From: Penelope pileata | Lineage: Eukaryota > Chordata > Aves > Galliformes > Cracidae | Assembly: GCA_013396635.1 (NCBI GenBank) | Contig: WBMW01003119.1 | Location: 184,115 to 248,114 of the forward strand | Direction: 5' to 3' | DNA: 64,000 nt | In this document: positions 1-13,400 of the stretch, in pieces | How the letters are laid out: each line of letters starts with the position of its first letter | Position numbering within the stretch: position 1 is the stretch's first letter | Translations under genes and position numbers: made by a program | Notes under the pieces: generated by a model | What the model saw: only the letters and a program-made list of their open reading frames with translations | The model's database searches: none | What the model was told of the DNA's origin: nothing

Positions 1-1315
1 TGCAAATCTCAATGCTTTTAACATTTGTACATGGATACAGAGAGCAAGAGTGATTCCTAGCCTTCCTTACTATTGAAAATACGCACAGATCTTCCTAAAA
101 TTCTTCTTTATCTAATGCTGAAAATCTGAAAAAGTGTCTGAGCTTCTACTTACTTTTGTTACAGAGCTAGAACAGTAGGAAGCCACTCTTGCTAAATAGG
201 TAAACTCAAATATCATCACCAATGTATTCAGTTGAAGGGGATATGAAAATATTCTTCCAGCCATTATGTTGTAAGGATCTGGACATTCTTCAACTGAAGG
301 GGAGCAGACTAGCCCTGAGCATGTTAGAAGGGTAGAAACCCAACTTGGTTCCATTGTTCACATTAAAATGCAGTTGTTCCCAAAGACATCAGACTTCTGT
401 GCAATTTAGTATAGCTATATGCAGAGAAGCAGACGTTATAGTAAAAATCTTCTTAGCAAAGTAAAATGTAAAAAGTGGGATTTATTTAATAAATTAAACA
501 CACAACTTGAAGAAAAGTACTGACTTAAACAAATGTCATCACAGTACTCTTGTTAGCTACTCTCCTGCTCTCCTGGAAGTTTGAGAACGTATTTCTTGAA
601 GTAATGAAAAAACAAAACAAAACAGAACCAAAGCAATTCCAGAGTGGACGGAAGCAGTGGATTTTGTTTTGTTGAGGGTTTTTAAAAAAATGTATTACAT
701 AGTGGCAGAATAATATCTTTAGCTTGTCTCATGGGACTGAAGTGCAGAATGATATTAGTTTAGGCATAGAGGTAAAGTTGAAACAGCACTCATAACATGG
801 GAGAAGGAGTTTTGTCCTCTAGGGCTTTTGTTTTATATTGCGTCTGATGCTGCTGATAATTTTCTTAAGACCTTGGAGAAAAATAAATCCTTGAAGTATG
901 GGTTGCAAGATTTCACTCTGAAGTATCCAGGATCATCAGACTTCTAGGGGTCTCAAGGGCTGGATTAAGTACAAAGAACACAAAAGACAAGGTCTGCCCT
1001 GAAAAACTTCTTGTCTCAGAAAAAAGCAGATGGACGATGATAAACAGACTAGTAATGAAGTTATTACACAAAAAAAGCCAAAGACTCTCATGTCATTAAC
1101 AGTTTCATCTGATCAACGAGAACCTACATCACTTTGAAAAAAAAAAGCAATTATTTCAGCTTCTGGGGCGCCATCTCTGGATTCTTCAAAATGCATTCTT
1201 TCTGGTACTCTGAGGTTTCCCATCTCAAGAACCATGTGTTTAAATCTGAGTTCAACCTTGCTGATGGATGAAATTGCCTTAAAATATCCTGATACGTGTT
1301 TCTTTTTCTAATCAG
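1..1315. other. Cyclase intron upstream of the first visible exon
   Basis: No exon, repeat or RNA gene is recognisable. Since the first visible exon begins in mid-codon, this is probably intron of the same gene. Confidence 0.6.
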
Positions 1316-1461
1316 TTTGTGGAGATGGCTTTTGTGAGGAAGAAGAAGGCTGCTCAATCTGTCCAGCAGATTGTGGAGAATGCCCTCTGTCTACTGACGC
1401 TAGGATAGCAATTGCGTTGCCAATCTGTTTAGTCTGCACTGGCTTCATTATAACAGTCATG
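1316..1461 (+). CDS. Guanylate cyclase exon: Cys-rich juxtamembrane stalk and transmembrane helix
   Basis: The exon opens after a pyrimidine-rich acceptor (tctttttctaatcag) with two bases of a split codon and ends at ATG|gtaagt. It encodes CGDGFCEEEEGCSICPADCG, then ECPLS, then a hydrophobic helix (IAIALPICLVCTGFIITVM). Five of the six motif cysteines are regularly spaced, as in a disulphide-linked or metal-binding-like module. The preceding exon must end one base into a codon; I could not identify it in positions 1-1315. Confidence 0.85.
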
Positions 1462-4400
1462 GTAAGTATTTTTGCTCTCCTCTTTTATGTCTCTTACCTT
1501 CATTATTTGATTATTTTGAATTGAGCGTTCTCCGAGTAGAGGGATAGGTTTGCTTCTGCATCCTGATCCTGTGTGCTACAAAACAAAGCATTTTTGGCTT
1601 CCTTATGTTTGGAGGCTAGTTGTGCTAGGAAATTTCATCCCCTGAGGCAGAAGGCTGAAGGGGAATTTAGCACAGGGATATATAATGGTGAAAGAACAGC
1701 TAGTTATTAAGTCTCTCACAACATGAGAACTAGGGGTTGCCCATGAAGTGAGAGTGCTTTTTACTCAGAATAGAATTCTATTATGAAATTAACTGCTCCA
1801 AAACCCTGTGGAGATGAGAAGTATAAATGAATTCAGAAACAAATTAGATAAATTCATAAAGGGATTAGATCATCCTCAAGTCATTAAGTCTGAAAGTCCA
1901 AATACAAGTTATTATAGAATACATTCAACTTGGGATATTTTTAAATTATTGATAGCTGGGTGCCCAAAAGGACTAATGAGAAGATCTTTTGTGTGTGTGT
2001 GTGTGTGTGTGTATGTGTGCTGTTTGTTTTTTTCATAAGCTTATTTTCTTTGTGTAGCTGAACTAGTTTAGTTCAGTTGAAAGTGATTAATTTTGCTTAA
2101 AAGTTATTGATTATTATAAAAGACTCATTAAGGAAAAACAAAAGGGTAGTGAGAGAAGATAAATATTTTGGGATTCATTTGATTGGAAATGCCTGTATAA
2201 AGAGTTGACGGCAAATTATTATGACATTTGCACTATTGCTTTAAGCACTAGCACTTAATAGTGCTGTTGGTGAAGAGGATTCCTCATGTATTCACATCTT
2301 AAAAGAAATACATTTTTGAATTTTGTAACAAGGACGTAGCAGGTGAGTATGCGCAGTTGTTAAGTCATTGTGTTGAATTTGTACTTCGGTTGAATTTGTA
2401 CTTAGTAGACCATCTATTTGGGTTTTGTCCTGTAAATCAATAGACTCCTGTTTCATACCTTCATTTCATACCACATTTGTGCCAAGCAACAGAGGTAGCT
2501 GAATGTGCTGAAAAGGCATGCGAGAGGGCTAGTGACCCAAAAAATAAGTTACTATAGGAGATCTCAATCGCAATTTGATCTTTTTCTCCTCTCTGCTCTG
2601 TACCTTTTTATGTGGCTTTGCAAGTTAGGAACTGAAACACTTAAAAAATAAGCCTTAATCTCTCTCTGTCTCTGTTTCTTACTTGAGCATTTATAATCCA
2701 CATGGAGGCTGTAATAATGTTGTTGTAGCAACTGTCCTGTAGAACCGTGCTCCGATAGAAGTGTGTAATTGAACAGATAAGAAATTCAGACAATTTTAAA
2801 CAACAGGCCTTTTACAAAAAGAAAATGGAGTTTCTTGACCTTGCATAGATTTATCTAAAGTGAAAGTTAATTTATGTAGCAGAACTTTTACCCATTATTT
2901 TTGCTATTATTTCTGTAGGTTTTAAGGGTTTTTTTTAGGCTTTATTTTTTTAATTTATTTTGCTATATACATATCCCCTCTGATAAATTCTGCAGTAGCA
3001 TCTTTATTATTATTATTATTTAGGTGATGAGTAAGCAAGATAGGAAAGATCCTTTCATCCAATTCAGTAACTAATATTATGTAAGAAGAACCATCTGGGA
3101 AAATCTAATGCCTTCTTTAATCATTCAGGCAGAAGAGAGGGTTTGTTTGATCTCAGTGCCTGCAGCAATACTAGTGGTCACTTCTAGCTAAAATGGCTGT
3201 GTTCAATCATACCTTTGCAAAAGACAGTGTAGATATCTTTTCTCAGAAACCCTTTGAAATAAACAAGGCGACTTCATTTTGATTCAGTGAGGTCTTTATC
3301 AGTCATAAGTTTCTGCCAAAATATTGACACAGTCTCCATGCTATGTCCCTTCAGCATTTTCTGGACTTCTGTTACTTGTTCCAATGAACACATAATTTCT
3401 AATGTTCACTGTAGAAAATGGAATAATTATGGTAAAATGTGGGTTTGGTTTGTTGTTTTGGTATTGATTGCAGCTATGCAGCTGTGTAATTTAATCTGCT
3501 GTTCATCTTTTGAAAGCGTATGCTTACACTTTATGAATTTGCTTTACAAATGTTATGAATCAGATATTTATAAGAAGATACATGCCTTTTTTACAAAATA
3601 GCTAAAAAATCCCTATCTAATATTCTTTTTGCAAGAGTATTTGACATAACATGGTCTCATTTGTAAATTTGGTTATAATTTTGTCACTGGATATAACATG
3701 TTCTGCTCTTTTATTGGGGCTGGGCGGTAGTGTGTTCTTGTCATGCACTCAGGCAGCATAGGACATTTCGATGATATGAGGTGATGTAAACAATTCATTG
3801 AATGTCCAGGCTGGGATCTAATTATACTGCATAGAAATTACTGATGGTAATGGAAAGAGTTTATAGCCAAAGAAAAATATTACATGACAATAGATTCTAG
3901 AATGTAGAATATAATGTTTCAAAGATCTTTGTTAGATACTGTTTCGTTCTAAGCCTGTTAGTTATAATGCTTCTCATATGATATATACTGGATGCTTAAA
4001 CCTCAGATTTTTTTTGATACTTACACATTTTCATATTAAAATATATATATATATATATTGATTAATTCCCTACAAGTCAGTAGAGTCTAATTCAAGCATG
4101 AATTTGATTTATTTTTATAGTGGCTTCAATATCAGAAACAAAAAATGTTTTGGGATGAAAGCTGGATTATAGACTTCACCTGCATCACACAAGGTTAGTA
4201 ATTTGTCTGTTACTATTACTAGTTTCACTAATAATTTTTTGAAATAATCTCAATCATAGGTACATCATGATTTTAGGGTCTTGCAAAAGGTGAATCAGTT
4301 TGTGAAAGATATATCCCAAGTTTCTTTCCTGTAAGCTGTGTGAGCTGATCACTGACACTTTTCTTTATTGAAAATTTAGTTATCAAAGTTATTTTACGTA

Positions 4401-7400
4401 ATTTCCTTCATAGGGCAATTTGTCAACTTAAAAAGACAAGTCTATCCCTAAATAAATAGATGACTTCTAGACCTAGATAAAATGAATTAGTTTCGCTAGT
4501 GAATGTATGATTCTGTATAATTGGCCTCACTAGCTTGCCCTGACTTTGCACAGATAAAATGAAAGATATAATGAGATCTTAATTTCTCTCAGTGAATACT
4601 ATCTTTGGCAGTTTTACCACAAAAAGTAATTCATTGTGACCTGATTTTTTTTCTTTTTTCTTTTTTTTTTTTCCATGTTACCTTCAGGACATAAAATATT
4701 ATTTTAATTGGCTGTAATTAAGCATGTTAAGAATAAAATCAGATGTCATTAAGTCCCTTGCTATGCTGCACTTAATTCACTTTCCTGTTCAGTGCTTTAG
4801 TACTCAGAAGCAAAGAATCTCAGAAGATGCAAATGTCTAGAAATTTACTGAAGTTGATAAGTCTGTGCTGATCTCAGATTTTCTATTTCCTCAAGGAATT
4901 GCTAGAAAGATCTGCTTTAGCTATGTCATTGTGTTGCTAGTGCTGTCAAGATGTTCCAATGTAATAGAAATACTTTCAGCCTTGGACTTAAACATTAATT
5001 TCTGTGCAGTTTAAGTATAATATCCTTGTTGCAGTCAAGAACAGACTTTGTTTTAGAAATTAATTTGAGTACATAATACAACCCAAATTTCAATTTAGTA
5101 ATTCAGTTTTGTGATAAGGGAAATTGAACATTCAAGGGAAAGCGTTTTTCAGGACACAAAAAAGAAATTTAATTAGATTTTCAGCTGTTAGTCAATTAGA
5201 AGAGGTCATAAACTCACAAAGGAGGAGAGACAACAGAAACAGGCTGAGGGAAATTAGAGACATGATCAAAAAATAACACATTAAAGTGAATTTTAAACAT
5301 CCAAGATGAAAGACATAGTTTTCTTGAGGAAGAGTCTACAAAGCAACAATACGGCTTAAGATCTAAGTGTGAGAAGTAGCAGAATAACAAGATTGGTAAT
5401 GTGAAGGGATTTGGAGACTGGCAATATCGCTCCTCTAGACAAAGTTGCCCAGCCACAGCCTAGTAGCCTGAAATGTATATTTATTTACATGGAAACACAT
5501 CAGCAGTGTTGCACCCACAGTATGTAGTCTGTTCTGTGAAAAGTTAGCTTTATTTGTTCAAGATAACTCCTCCCTTAGTGCTTTGCACCTATATATATAT
5601 ATTACTCTCCAGTTATCTCAGGAATCTCTAATGTATTTCTGGGTGTAACGACATAGAAAGGCTCCACGTGTTAATGCAATTTCGAACTCCACATGGACAA
5701 TACTGTGGTGTGGGAACATGACAGTCCTGGTGCAAGATGAGATACAGAACTTCCTCAGCAGCACTTTGTTGCATACTGATCTGGGGAGAATTGAGAGGTT
5801 TTGCCAATGCTCAGAGAAATTGGCCAAACCTGGTGGAGATGGTGAAATGATAAGTAATTCATTAAAAAGCTTATTTGAATTTCATTTTGTGACTTAGAGC
5901 TGGTCAACAGATATTAAAAAGCATATATGGAGATCACTTTTTTTTTTTCCATCTAACTGTATTATTGCTCTTCTCTGACTTCACTGTGGTGTTAGAACCA
6001 CTTCTCACATCCTTGTACTCAACAGTCTTCTAGGAGCTCCAAACAGACTTATTAAAATATGGCACAGAGTTTGCTCTGCTTCCCTGAGTTCTGTCCTTTG
6101 CATCTCAGCAGCAGCAAGGACTGATCATCCTGAAATCAGGAAGACTTGTACTGACTCCTGAGGCTTAGTGGGAAAGATCTCCTGCATCACCTCTGTTGAT
6201 TTTTAATTTTTATGCAGCAGTCACATTCTAAACAAATGGCTTTCTATCTTACGTGCTAACAAGAGCAGTCCTGCATGCAAAGATTTGGTGAATTCCATAG
6301 ATTTGTATGCCTCTGGAGTCTCTACCTTTGTAATGACATGCATCTTCAGGTGCCTTCTAATTCCACATCTCATTTAGATCACATAGTATGGACAGCAACA
6401 GGAAGCGTGATGAGTGCTGTCCCAGCACCAAGTGAATCCAATGCCAGCTGTATCACTGCTCTGAGTTCCTGCATTGCAGCTGCTAATGTGTCCAAGAAAC
6501 AGTACTTTACCCAGACTGGAAGATAGTAAGTCAATATATCATTTTCTGCAGTATCTGCTGTCCTATAGTTTCACCATGCTTTCTGCTTCTTGCAACTCTG
6601 CTGTTGACAGGTAGTCCAGAAGCTTGTAATTCTCTTGTTACACTGAATCTAGTAAGTTAATGGCATCATTTGACTTGTGCACCACTGTAGAATCTGTAAC
6701 TGGTGTCTTCAGTTTTAGTTATCACTTCTTTTCTCTTTGGGATGTGTTACAAGGGTGTGACTGCATCATGTATCTTGCATCTGTTAATGAATGAAAGCTA
6801 CTGTTCAAATATATTTGGAACCAAGGTTTCAATGCAGACCTTTTTCAAAACTGCAGGTAGAGCACACCTAGGTTATTTGAAGAATAGTGTAGTATTTATA
6901 TGATGAGTATCAGTTAAATATCATATAAGTTCCTGCATACATCCCACTGAATTCCTTTAAGGGAAAATTGCTTTGCTGTCTGTCAAGCTCAGCTGCTTCT
7001 TCACTGGGAATGCTTCATCCCATGAGAACAAAAGGATGTTCAGTATCAGTGGTGGATTTCCGAAACAGTAGAGAGAGGAATAATGGATAGCAGGGATATT
7101 GCTGTGTTTCACCTGCTCTGACATTCCCTTTGCTGCTACTCCATCATCCAGCTGCCTAAATTGATGGTAACACTCTCATATTTCAAATGGCATACACAGA
7201 TCAAGAGTTCAACTACAATTACTACTTCTTCCCTTCTCATAGAAGCAGGGTCTTGTCAAGCACTCATATTCAGTTTCACACCCACGTATGGACATGCTCA
7301 AATTTTCTACTTCATCTCTAGAAACATGAAGCTGCCCACAGTAGAAAAAATATCCAGTCCATTTTCCTAGCCTTGCAAAGTTCTGAAGTCGGCCTAAAAC

Positions 7401-10400
7401 TCTCTGAACAGCATTTCATTCTGTTTCAGTGATGGTAGAACAGTGGCCATAAAAAAAATAATGAAGAAGGCATTCACCCTGTCTAAATCCATACGTAAGG
7501 AAGTAAAACAAGTAAGGTAAGGAGTGAAACCTGAGAATTGTATGTTGTTTCGTTTGTGCACTGGTTCTTTAGAGATTACAACCTGTCCAAAAGTTACAAT
7601 TTACTCATATTCTTCTTTCCTTCAAACTGCTTTAACACTAGATCAAAATCTCCTTACACCTGTTTTACCTTTCTCTCTACATTTTGATACAAAATTTTTG
7701 GTTTTCTGGTTACTCTGCAAAAAGTAGGAGGGGGATCCATGAAAATTATTGGTGAGATGTGATTTCTGCTAATTTTTGCAGGGAACTTGACCACCCCAAT
7801 CTCTGCAAATTCATTGGCGGTTGTATAGAAGTGCCAAATGTTGCCATAGTGACAGAGTATTGCCCCAAAGGCAGCCTTAGTGATGTTCTACTCAATGAAG
7901 ACATCCCTTTGAACTGGGGATTCAGGTAAAAAAAAAAAAAAAGTATAAGCTAGAAGATACAAAGTAGGCTAACAGATGGTATGTGCTGTTTTGGGACAAG
8001 ATATTAATTTTAGATAAAGTACTTGGATAGAAAGGCCTGCACTGTGGTAGGGAGAGAATTAAAAAGGAAGAGTGAATTCAAATATCCAGCCTAACTCATC
8101 TTCTGTATTTTTGAGCCATCATACATTAAGCACTGGTTATGCTAAGTCACCCCTGTTTATGCTGCAAAACTGTGTTCAACCCTTTTTTTTTCCCATGTGA
8201 TTTCATCTTTTTCCCAAGTATCTTGGGCATCTGCATTTAATTAAAAAGCCCTATGAAGTGACACAGATGAAATGATTAGCATACCTACACAAGCTTTGTT
8301 ATATTTACTGATATAGGAAATGAGCTAATGGTCCCAATCCACAAAGGCACTTTCATTATTTTTTGAGACTAATCTTCTTGGCATGCTCATTTTACTTCTG
8401 CCTATTTTATGCCTTCAGCAAAGAAAAAGAGTGTAAGAAGGAAACCCTCCAAAAAATTCAGACAGTTAAAAAAAAAGTTTATCTTGTAAACATTTGAAAA
8501 GCACTCTAAGTAATACAAACATACTGGAACGTTCTAGAAGAAACTGAACTGTCTTAATAGAAGCTAACAGCATGTGGTCTCAAAACACTTGAGTGAGAGT
8601 TAAGGGCTTTCAGCAGCACACTTCAAGTGTTTTAGAAAAATGAGCATGGAATGACAAATTTCAAAACTATTCCAGTCACTGGAGCATTTCTGTCAACTCC
8701 AATAGGCTTTGGATCCACTCTCAAGCACAGATCTGGTTTATTTGAAATGCTAGCTCACTGAGTTTTGTCTTTCAGGTTTTCTTTTGCTACTGATGTTGCC
8801 CAAGGAATGGCCTATCTTCACCACCACAAAATGTATCATGGAAGGCTGAAGTCTAGTAACTGTGTAATAGATGACCGATGGGTTTGTAAAATTGCAGGTA
8901 AAAAGAAGATAAACGGAATTTCGAAACTCTCCAAGTAACCTACTAGCACATATAGGTTTCACACTCAACACTACTCACAAGTGTTGACATTTTTGGTGGA
9001 AATACTGATGTTACATTATCTTGCCATGCCTCTCCTTTAACATGGGTTAAAGGCTGCGCACATCAGATCCCACAAATGATGAAATCTATCAACATCAATC
9101 TGAACAGAAACTCTCTCATTCTGAGTTTTGATGCAGAGAGAAAACCTTAGCAATGGACATTGCTGTAAAGCCATGAATAATGCTGACTGGTGAACACAAG
9201 TTAGTTTATGGAGAAAAGCAGACTCAGCTTAGCTTTTCAGTCCTGCACACAAAACTGATTTACCTTCTCCTACAGATGGAGCTACAAGTCATCAGGAGCT
9301 ACCTGCTCCTGGTACTGAAAGACAGCATGTGGCAACATGAAAACCACTACAGAAACTAGTTTGTTCTGCAGCTGCCAAAGGAACTGGAAACAGAGTTTGT
9401 CTCTCTCCAAACTATTTACTGCATCCTATAATCTGCAGCCATCTTGAAATCAACAGCAATACATTTATCTTTCATAGGTTCATCCTAAGAAAAAGGCCAC
9501 TTCAGAGGGCCATGGCTGCTTCTCTACGACCTTTGGTATCCTTCTGCCTGCTGAAATACTCGCTTTGCTTAGAGCCTTTTCTGAGGAAAAATATTAAAAA
9601 AATGAGATAGCTGCACTACATCAACTGCACCACAACTCCTTTGGATTAAATGAGGTCCCTGTGAGATTGTTGAGGAGAATTTAACTGGTAACACTACAGA
9701 CTTCGCATACTCTTGGTTTGTGTGGATTTCATAATGCCAGACAAATCTCAGAAATAACCAGTGGGGGACCTAATTGAAAAATTCCAATGGGATTCAATAC
9801 AGAGAATGAACTTTTAAGACCATCTTGCTTAGAGGTGATCTATAATCCTGCCTCACCGTGTGCCCAGTAGAATGCTGTTTATTTCTAAGAAAGCAAACAT
9901 TAGTTGTTTTTTTCTCCTCTTCAATGCTGACCAGATACTGAGAGCCTCTTTGGTGTTAAGCTGAAAGCATACCTGCAAAGATGTTTCACATTTATCTGTC
10001 TTTGTTCTTAAGCTTGTGGTGTTGAAGCAAAGCCCACCATCTGATTTATAGTAGCTCTAGTCTGTCTAACTTGTAATTACTCTAACAACCTGCCACAATT
10101 GAGGATCAGCATATGAGTGGAATAGAATTCTGCATTTGCATATTAAGCCTTGCACTGAAGTGAACCTACTGTTTTTGAATATAGTTTTATGAAATCATAG
10201 AATAATTCTGCTTGGAAGGAGCCATTTAATTCAACTGCACCTCTCAAAGGACTGTTACGCAATCTCACCCACATATTTACTCTTCAGATCCTACATTTCC
10301 AATTGTTTTAGAGAGACCAGACTACCAGGCACACATCATTTTTAAACAGAGATGTGTGTTTCAAAGAGGGAAAATGAATTCCTTTAGACAAGTTTTGTCA

Positions 10401-13400
10401 CTATATACTAATGCATGTGTTTCAGAGAAATACCAACTGAACCATTTATTTCCTGTTTTCCTCCATGCTAGATTATGGCTTGCCATCATACAGAAAAGAA
10501 GATTCTTCTGAGGGGTCAAGCGTGCAACAGCAGCACCTGATTCAGATTTACACAGCTCCTGAAATCCATGGGCTTTCAGACTTTGAACCCAATTCTATGA
10601 CAGATGTCTATGGGTAATTTCCTATGTCTCTTACTTTTCCATCTGAAGTCAAGTATTATTTCATCACTTTTAGGCTTGGTGTAAGTCCATGATCATCCCA
10701 TGGATATGCTTGATTACATTTAAGAAAGGATTTTCAATAAGAATACTGAGTTGAAAACGTGTCAATATTTCTTGACTTTCCCATCAGTTTTCTGTCTTAA
10801 GTCAGAAATGTCCTTGTTCTTGGTATATCCTGTTTTATAGCAATACTTTTTCTGTGCCGATTTCCAGTAGTTTGTTATGTATTTGAAAGGGAAAGTTGCA
10901 GGATGTGACTGCAAGATTTTTGTGCCCCTTTTCTCTCACTTTTTTTTCCCCTTTTCCCAGTCTTTGTAGTCTTCTGCTGTTCTCTGGTGAATTTAGTAGC
11001 TAGCAGAACACAAAACACTGGATTTCAAACAGAGGTGGAAATGCTGATTGTTGAGTGGATGAGGATATGGTTGTTAGGACTGTTTATTAAAAACATTTAT
11101 GAAAGGATAGATATTATTGCCTTTTGTCAAAAGCTCTGAATGTTACTCTGGACTACACTGGGCCACAATAAATATTTACTGTCTTTAGTGGGAGCTATGG
11201 GGCTTTTATTGAAAATTTAGTTGCAGAAACAGGAAATGTTTAAATCTTTTCATTTTTTTTTCAATTAGGATATATTAAAAATTATAGAATTCGAAGGCCT
11301 GGCTTTATAAATCACAAGATTTACCGGATTCATGAACGTTATTCCCCTGTATGCATATACAGTATCTACACCTACCAGAACACTATTATTTTTAATCCAT
11401 CCTATCAGGTCAGATTATGTAGGTAAGAATTTAAGGTCTCTGTAGTGTTTTTATCTACAGGCACAAATAGGGCTGTTTAATTTGCTTCAGAATAGATCAT
11501 CTAAAATCAGCTTGTCACTGTGTTGATGCCTCTGGCTATTGTAATTCTGTCCTATGTCGATCGTAGCTTTTTCAGTATGGACTGGTCTTATTGTACTCTA
11601 AGTAATTTAGAGTTGTTTTATGCATTGCAGTTTGTCATTGCTGCACATTCAAAATGCATTCTAATTTCCATAAAATGTTATTTTCTTGGTGCTTGATTCG
11701 CACTTTGCCCATATTCAGGTTAGATGCCATTACTTGACTTTGCAGACAACCTGGCCTCCTCAAGCCATTTCTTGGCAAGGACTCCCCTTAAGATAGTGCT
11801 AACAGCTCATTTTCTTATATTGTAGATGACTACACAATGCACTTTTGACAGATGTAGTGAATGCTTACCGAATTTATTTTGCTGTCTGTTCCTGAGTCTG
11901 CAAAATCCAGGTCCCCTTTTGATGTACTGCTGATAATCCTTGTTTAGTAACAAAGAAAAACAGTAAGAGATGAAATGTCAAGAGATGTATCCTGTAGTAT
12001 TAGCAGGATTTTCCCTTTAACTGAGCTAGCCTTCAGAACCTTCATTTTAAAAAGTTTTGTGCTCATTGATGTGAGCATGTATAAGCCTTCCTGATACACA
12101 TGCAGGCTCACTGGCCAGGGAGCAGTAGCCTAGTCTTGAAATCCTCAATTTCAAAAATTTCTTTGCAAAAAATTACACAGATACTCCTGAAGATCTGGCC
12201 CAAATAAAGAAAGAATAGAGACTACAGGAGTGGTACTTGTAATTTTGTGTGCTTTTGCAGATGAATCACTTGCTTTTAAAACTCTCAAGGGAATGTGTTG
12301 GTCAGGTAGGAAAGCTAAAATGGAAATGAGAACAGGAGCATGAAAGCACCTCCTAATTGAGCTGAACAGGTTTTCAGTCACGCTTTCTCCTAGACTGGCT
12401 TCTCCTGACTTGTAATGGTTATGTGAATCTGACTTTCCACCCTACTAAGACCTTTCTTTAACAGTGCAGCGAAAGCTGAATGAAATCAATACTGCTTTCT
12501 TGAAGTTTATCTGACCGTTTTTCTTGAAAATCTGAGCTTTGTTGTCTCACTAGGATTGCTGATTCCTTCTGCTACCAGATCATCCCAAAATTATCATTCA
12601 CATTTCATCATATTAGTTTCTATATTATTCAGTATGGTTTATATGCATTATTCTATTTGCCAGTTGTATCCCACCAGTAGTCCAAAAGATAGATAGCCAT
12701 ACCCCACTGTACAGCTAGGATGCTGTACCAAACAGCAATCATTAGTGATACAACAGATTTCTGGCACAGGCTGCCCAGAGAGATTGTGGATGCCCCAACC
12801 CTGGATGTGTTCAAGACCAGGTTGGATGGGGTCCTGGGCAACCTGATCTAGTACCAGATCTGGAGGTTCGTGGCTCTGCCTGTGGCAGGGGGGTTGGAAC
12901 CTGGTAATCCTTGAAGTCCCTTCTGACCTGGCCCATTCTATGATTCTATGATTGCAAAGCAGTTTCCCCCATAAGAATAAATATTATCAGGAAGAGATGC
13001 ATACAGTAAGGTCATTATTACACAGTTTGAATGTTTACAGAGGCAAGAACAACTTCATGAGGATTGTTGGTTCGAGGGGTTGTTGGCTTCTCAGAGATCA
13101 CTGTTCTGAAAGATCTCTCATGAGTTCAATAAAAAGACTGAACATCAAGTTATTACACCTTTTGTTTCATTCTTCACCCTTGATGAATGTGTTTAACCTT
13201 TGTTCATCTCAGGAAAATGGTGATGACGAAGACATCATTCAGAAAAAAAGCAGCAAAAATGCTTACTCTATAAGATCTACTCCAGACACTGTGTCTCATC
13301 ATTAACTTTATGGAGATTTTCCAGAACAGTGATCTATGCTGAAAAAGAGACTACTCCTCTCTATGATGATTCTGATGAACTTGATTCTGACCATTGATTA

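Noticed and set aside
7512..7513. Alternative donor GTAAGG five bases before the chosen one in the VAIK exon
   Set aside because: It gives the wrong phase for the next exon; the donor at 7517 keeps the frame ELDHPNLC.
12653..12841. - strand ORF inside the cyclase intron
   Set aside because: It is read from the CR1 copy at 12757-12953 in the antisense direction.
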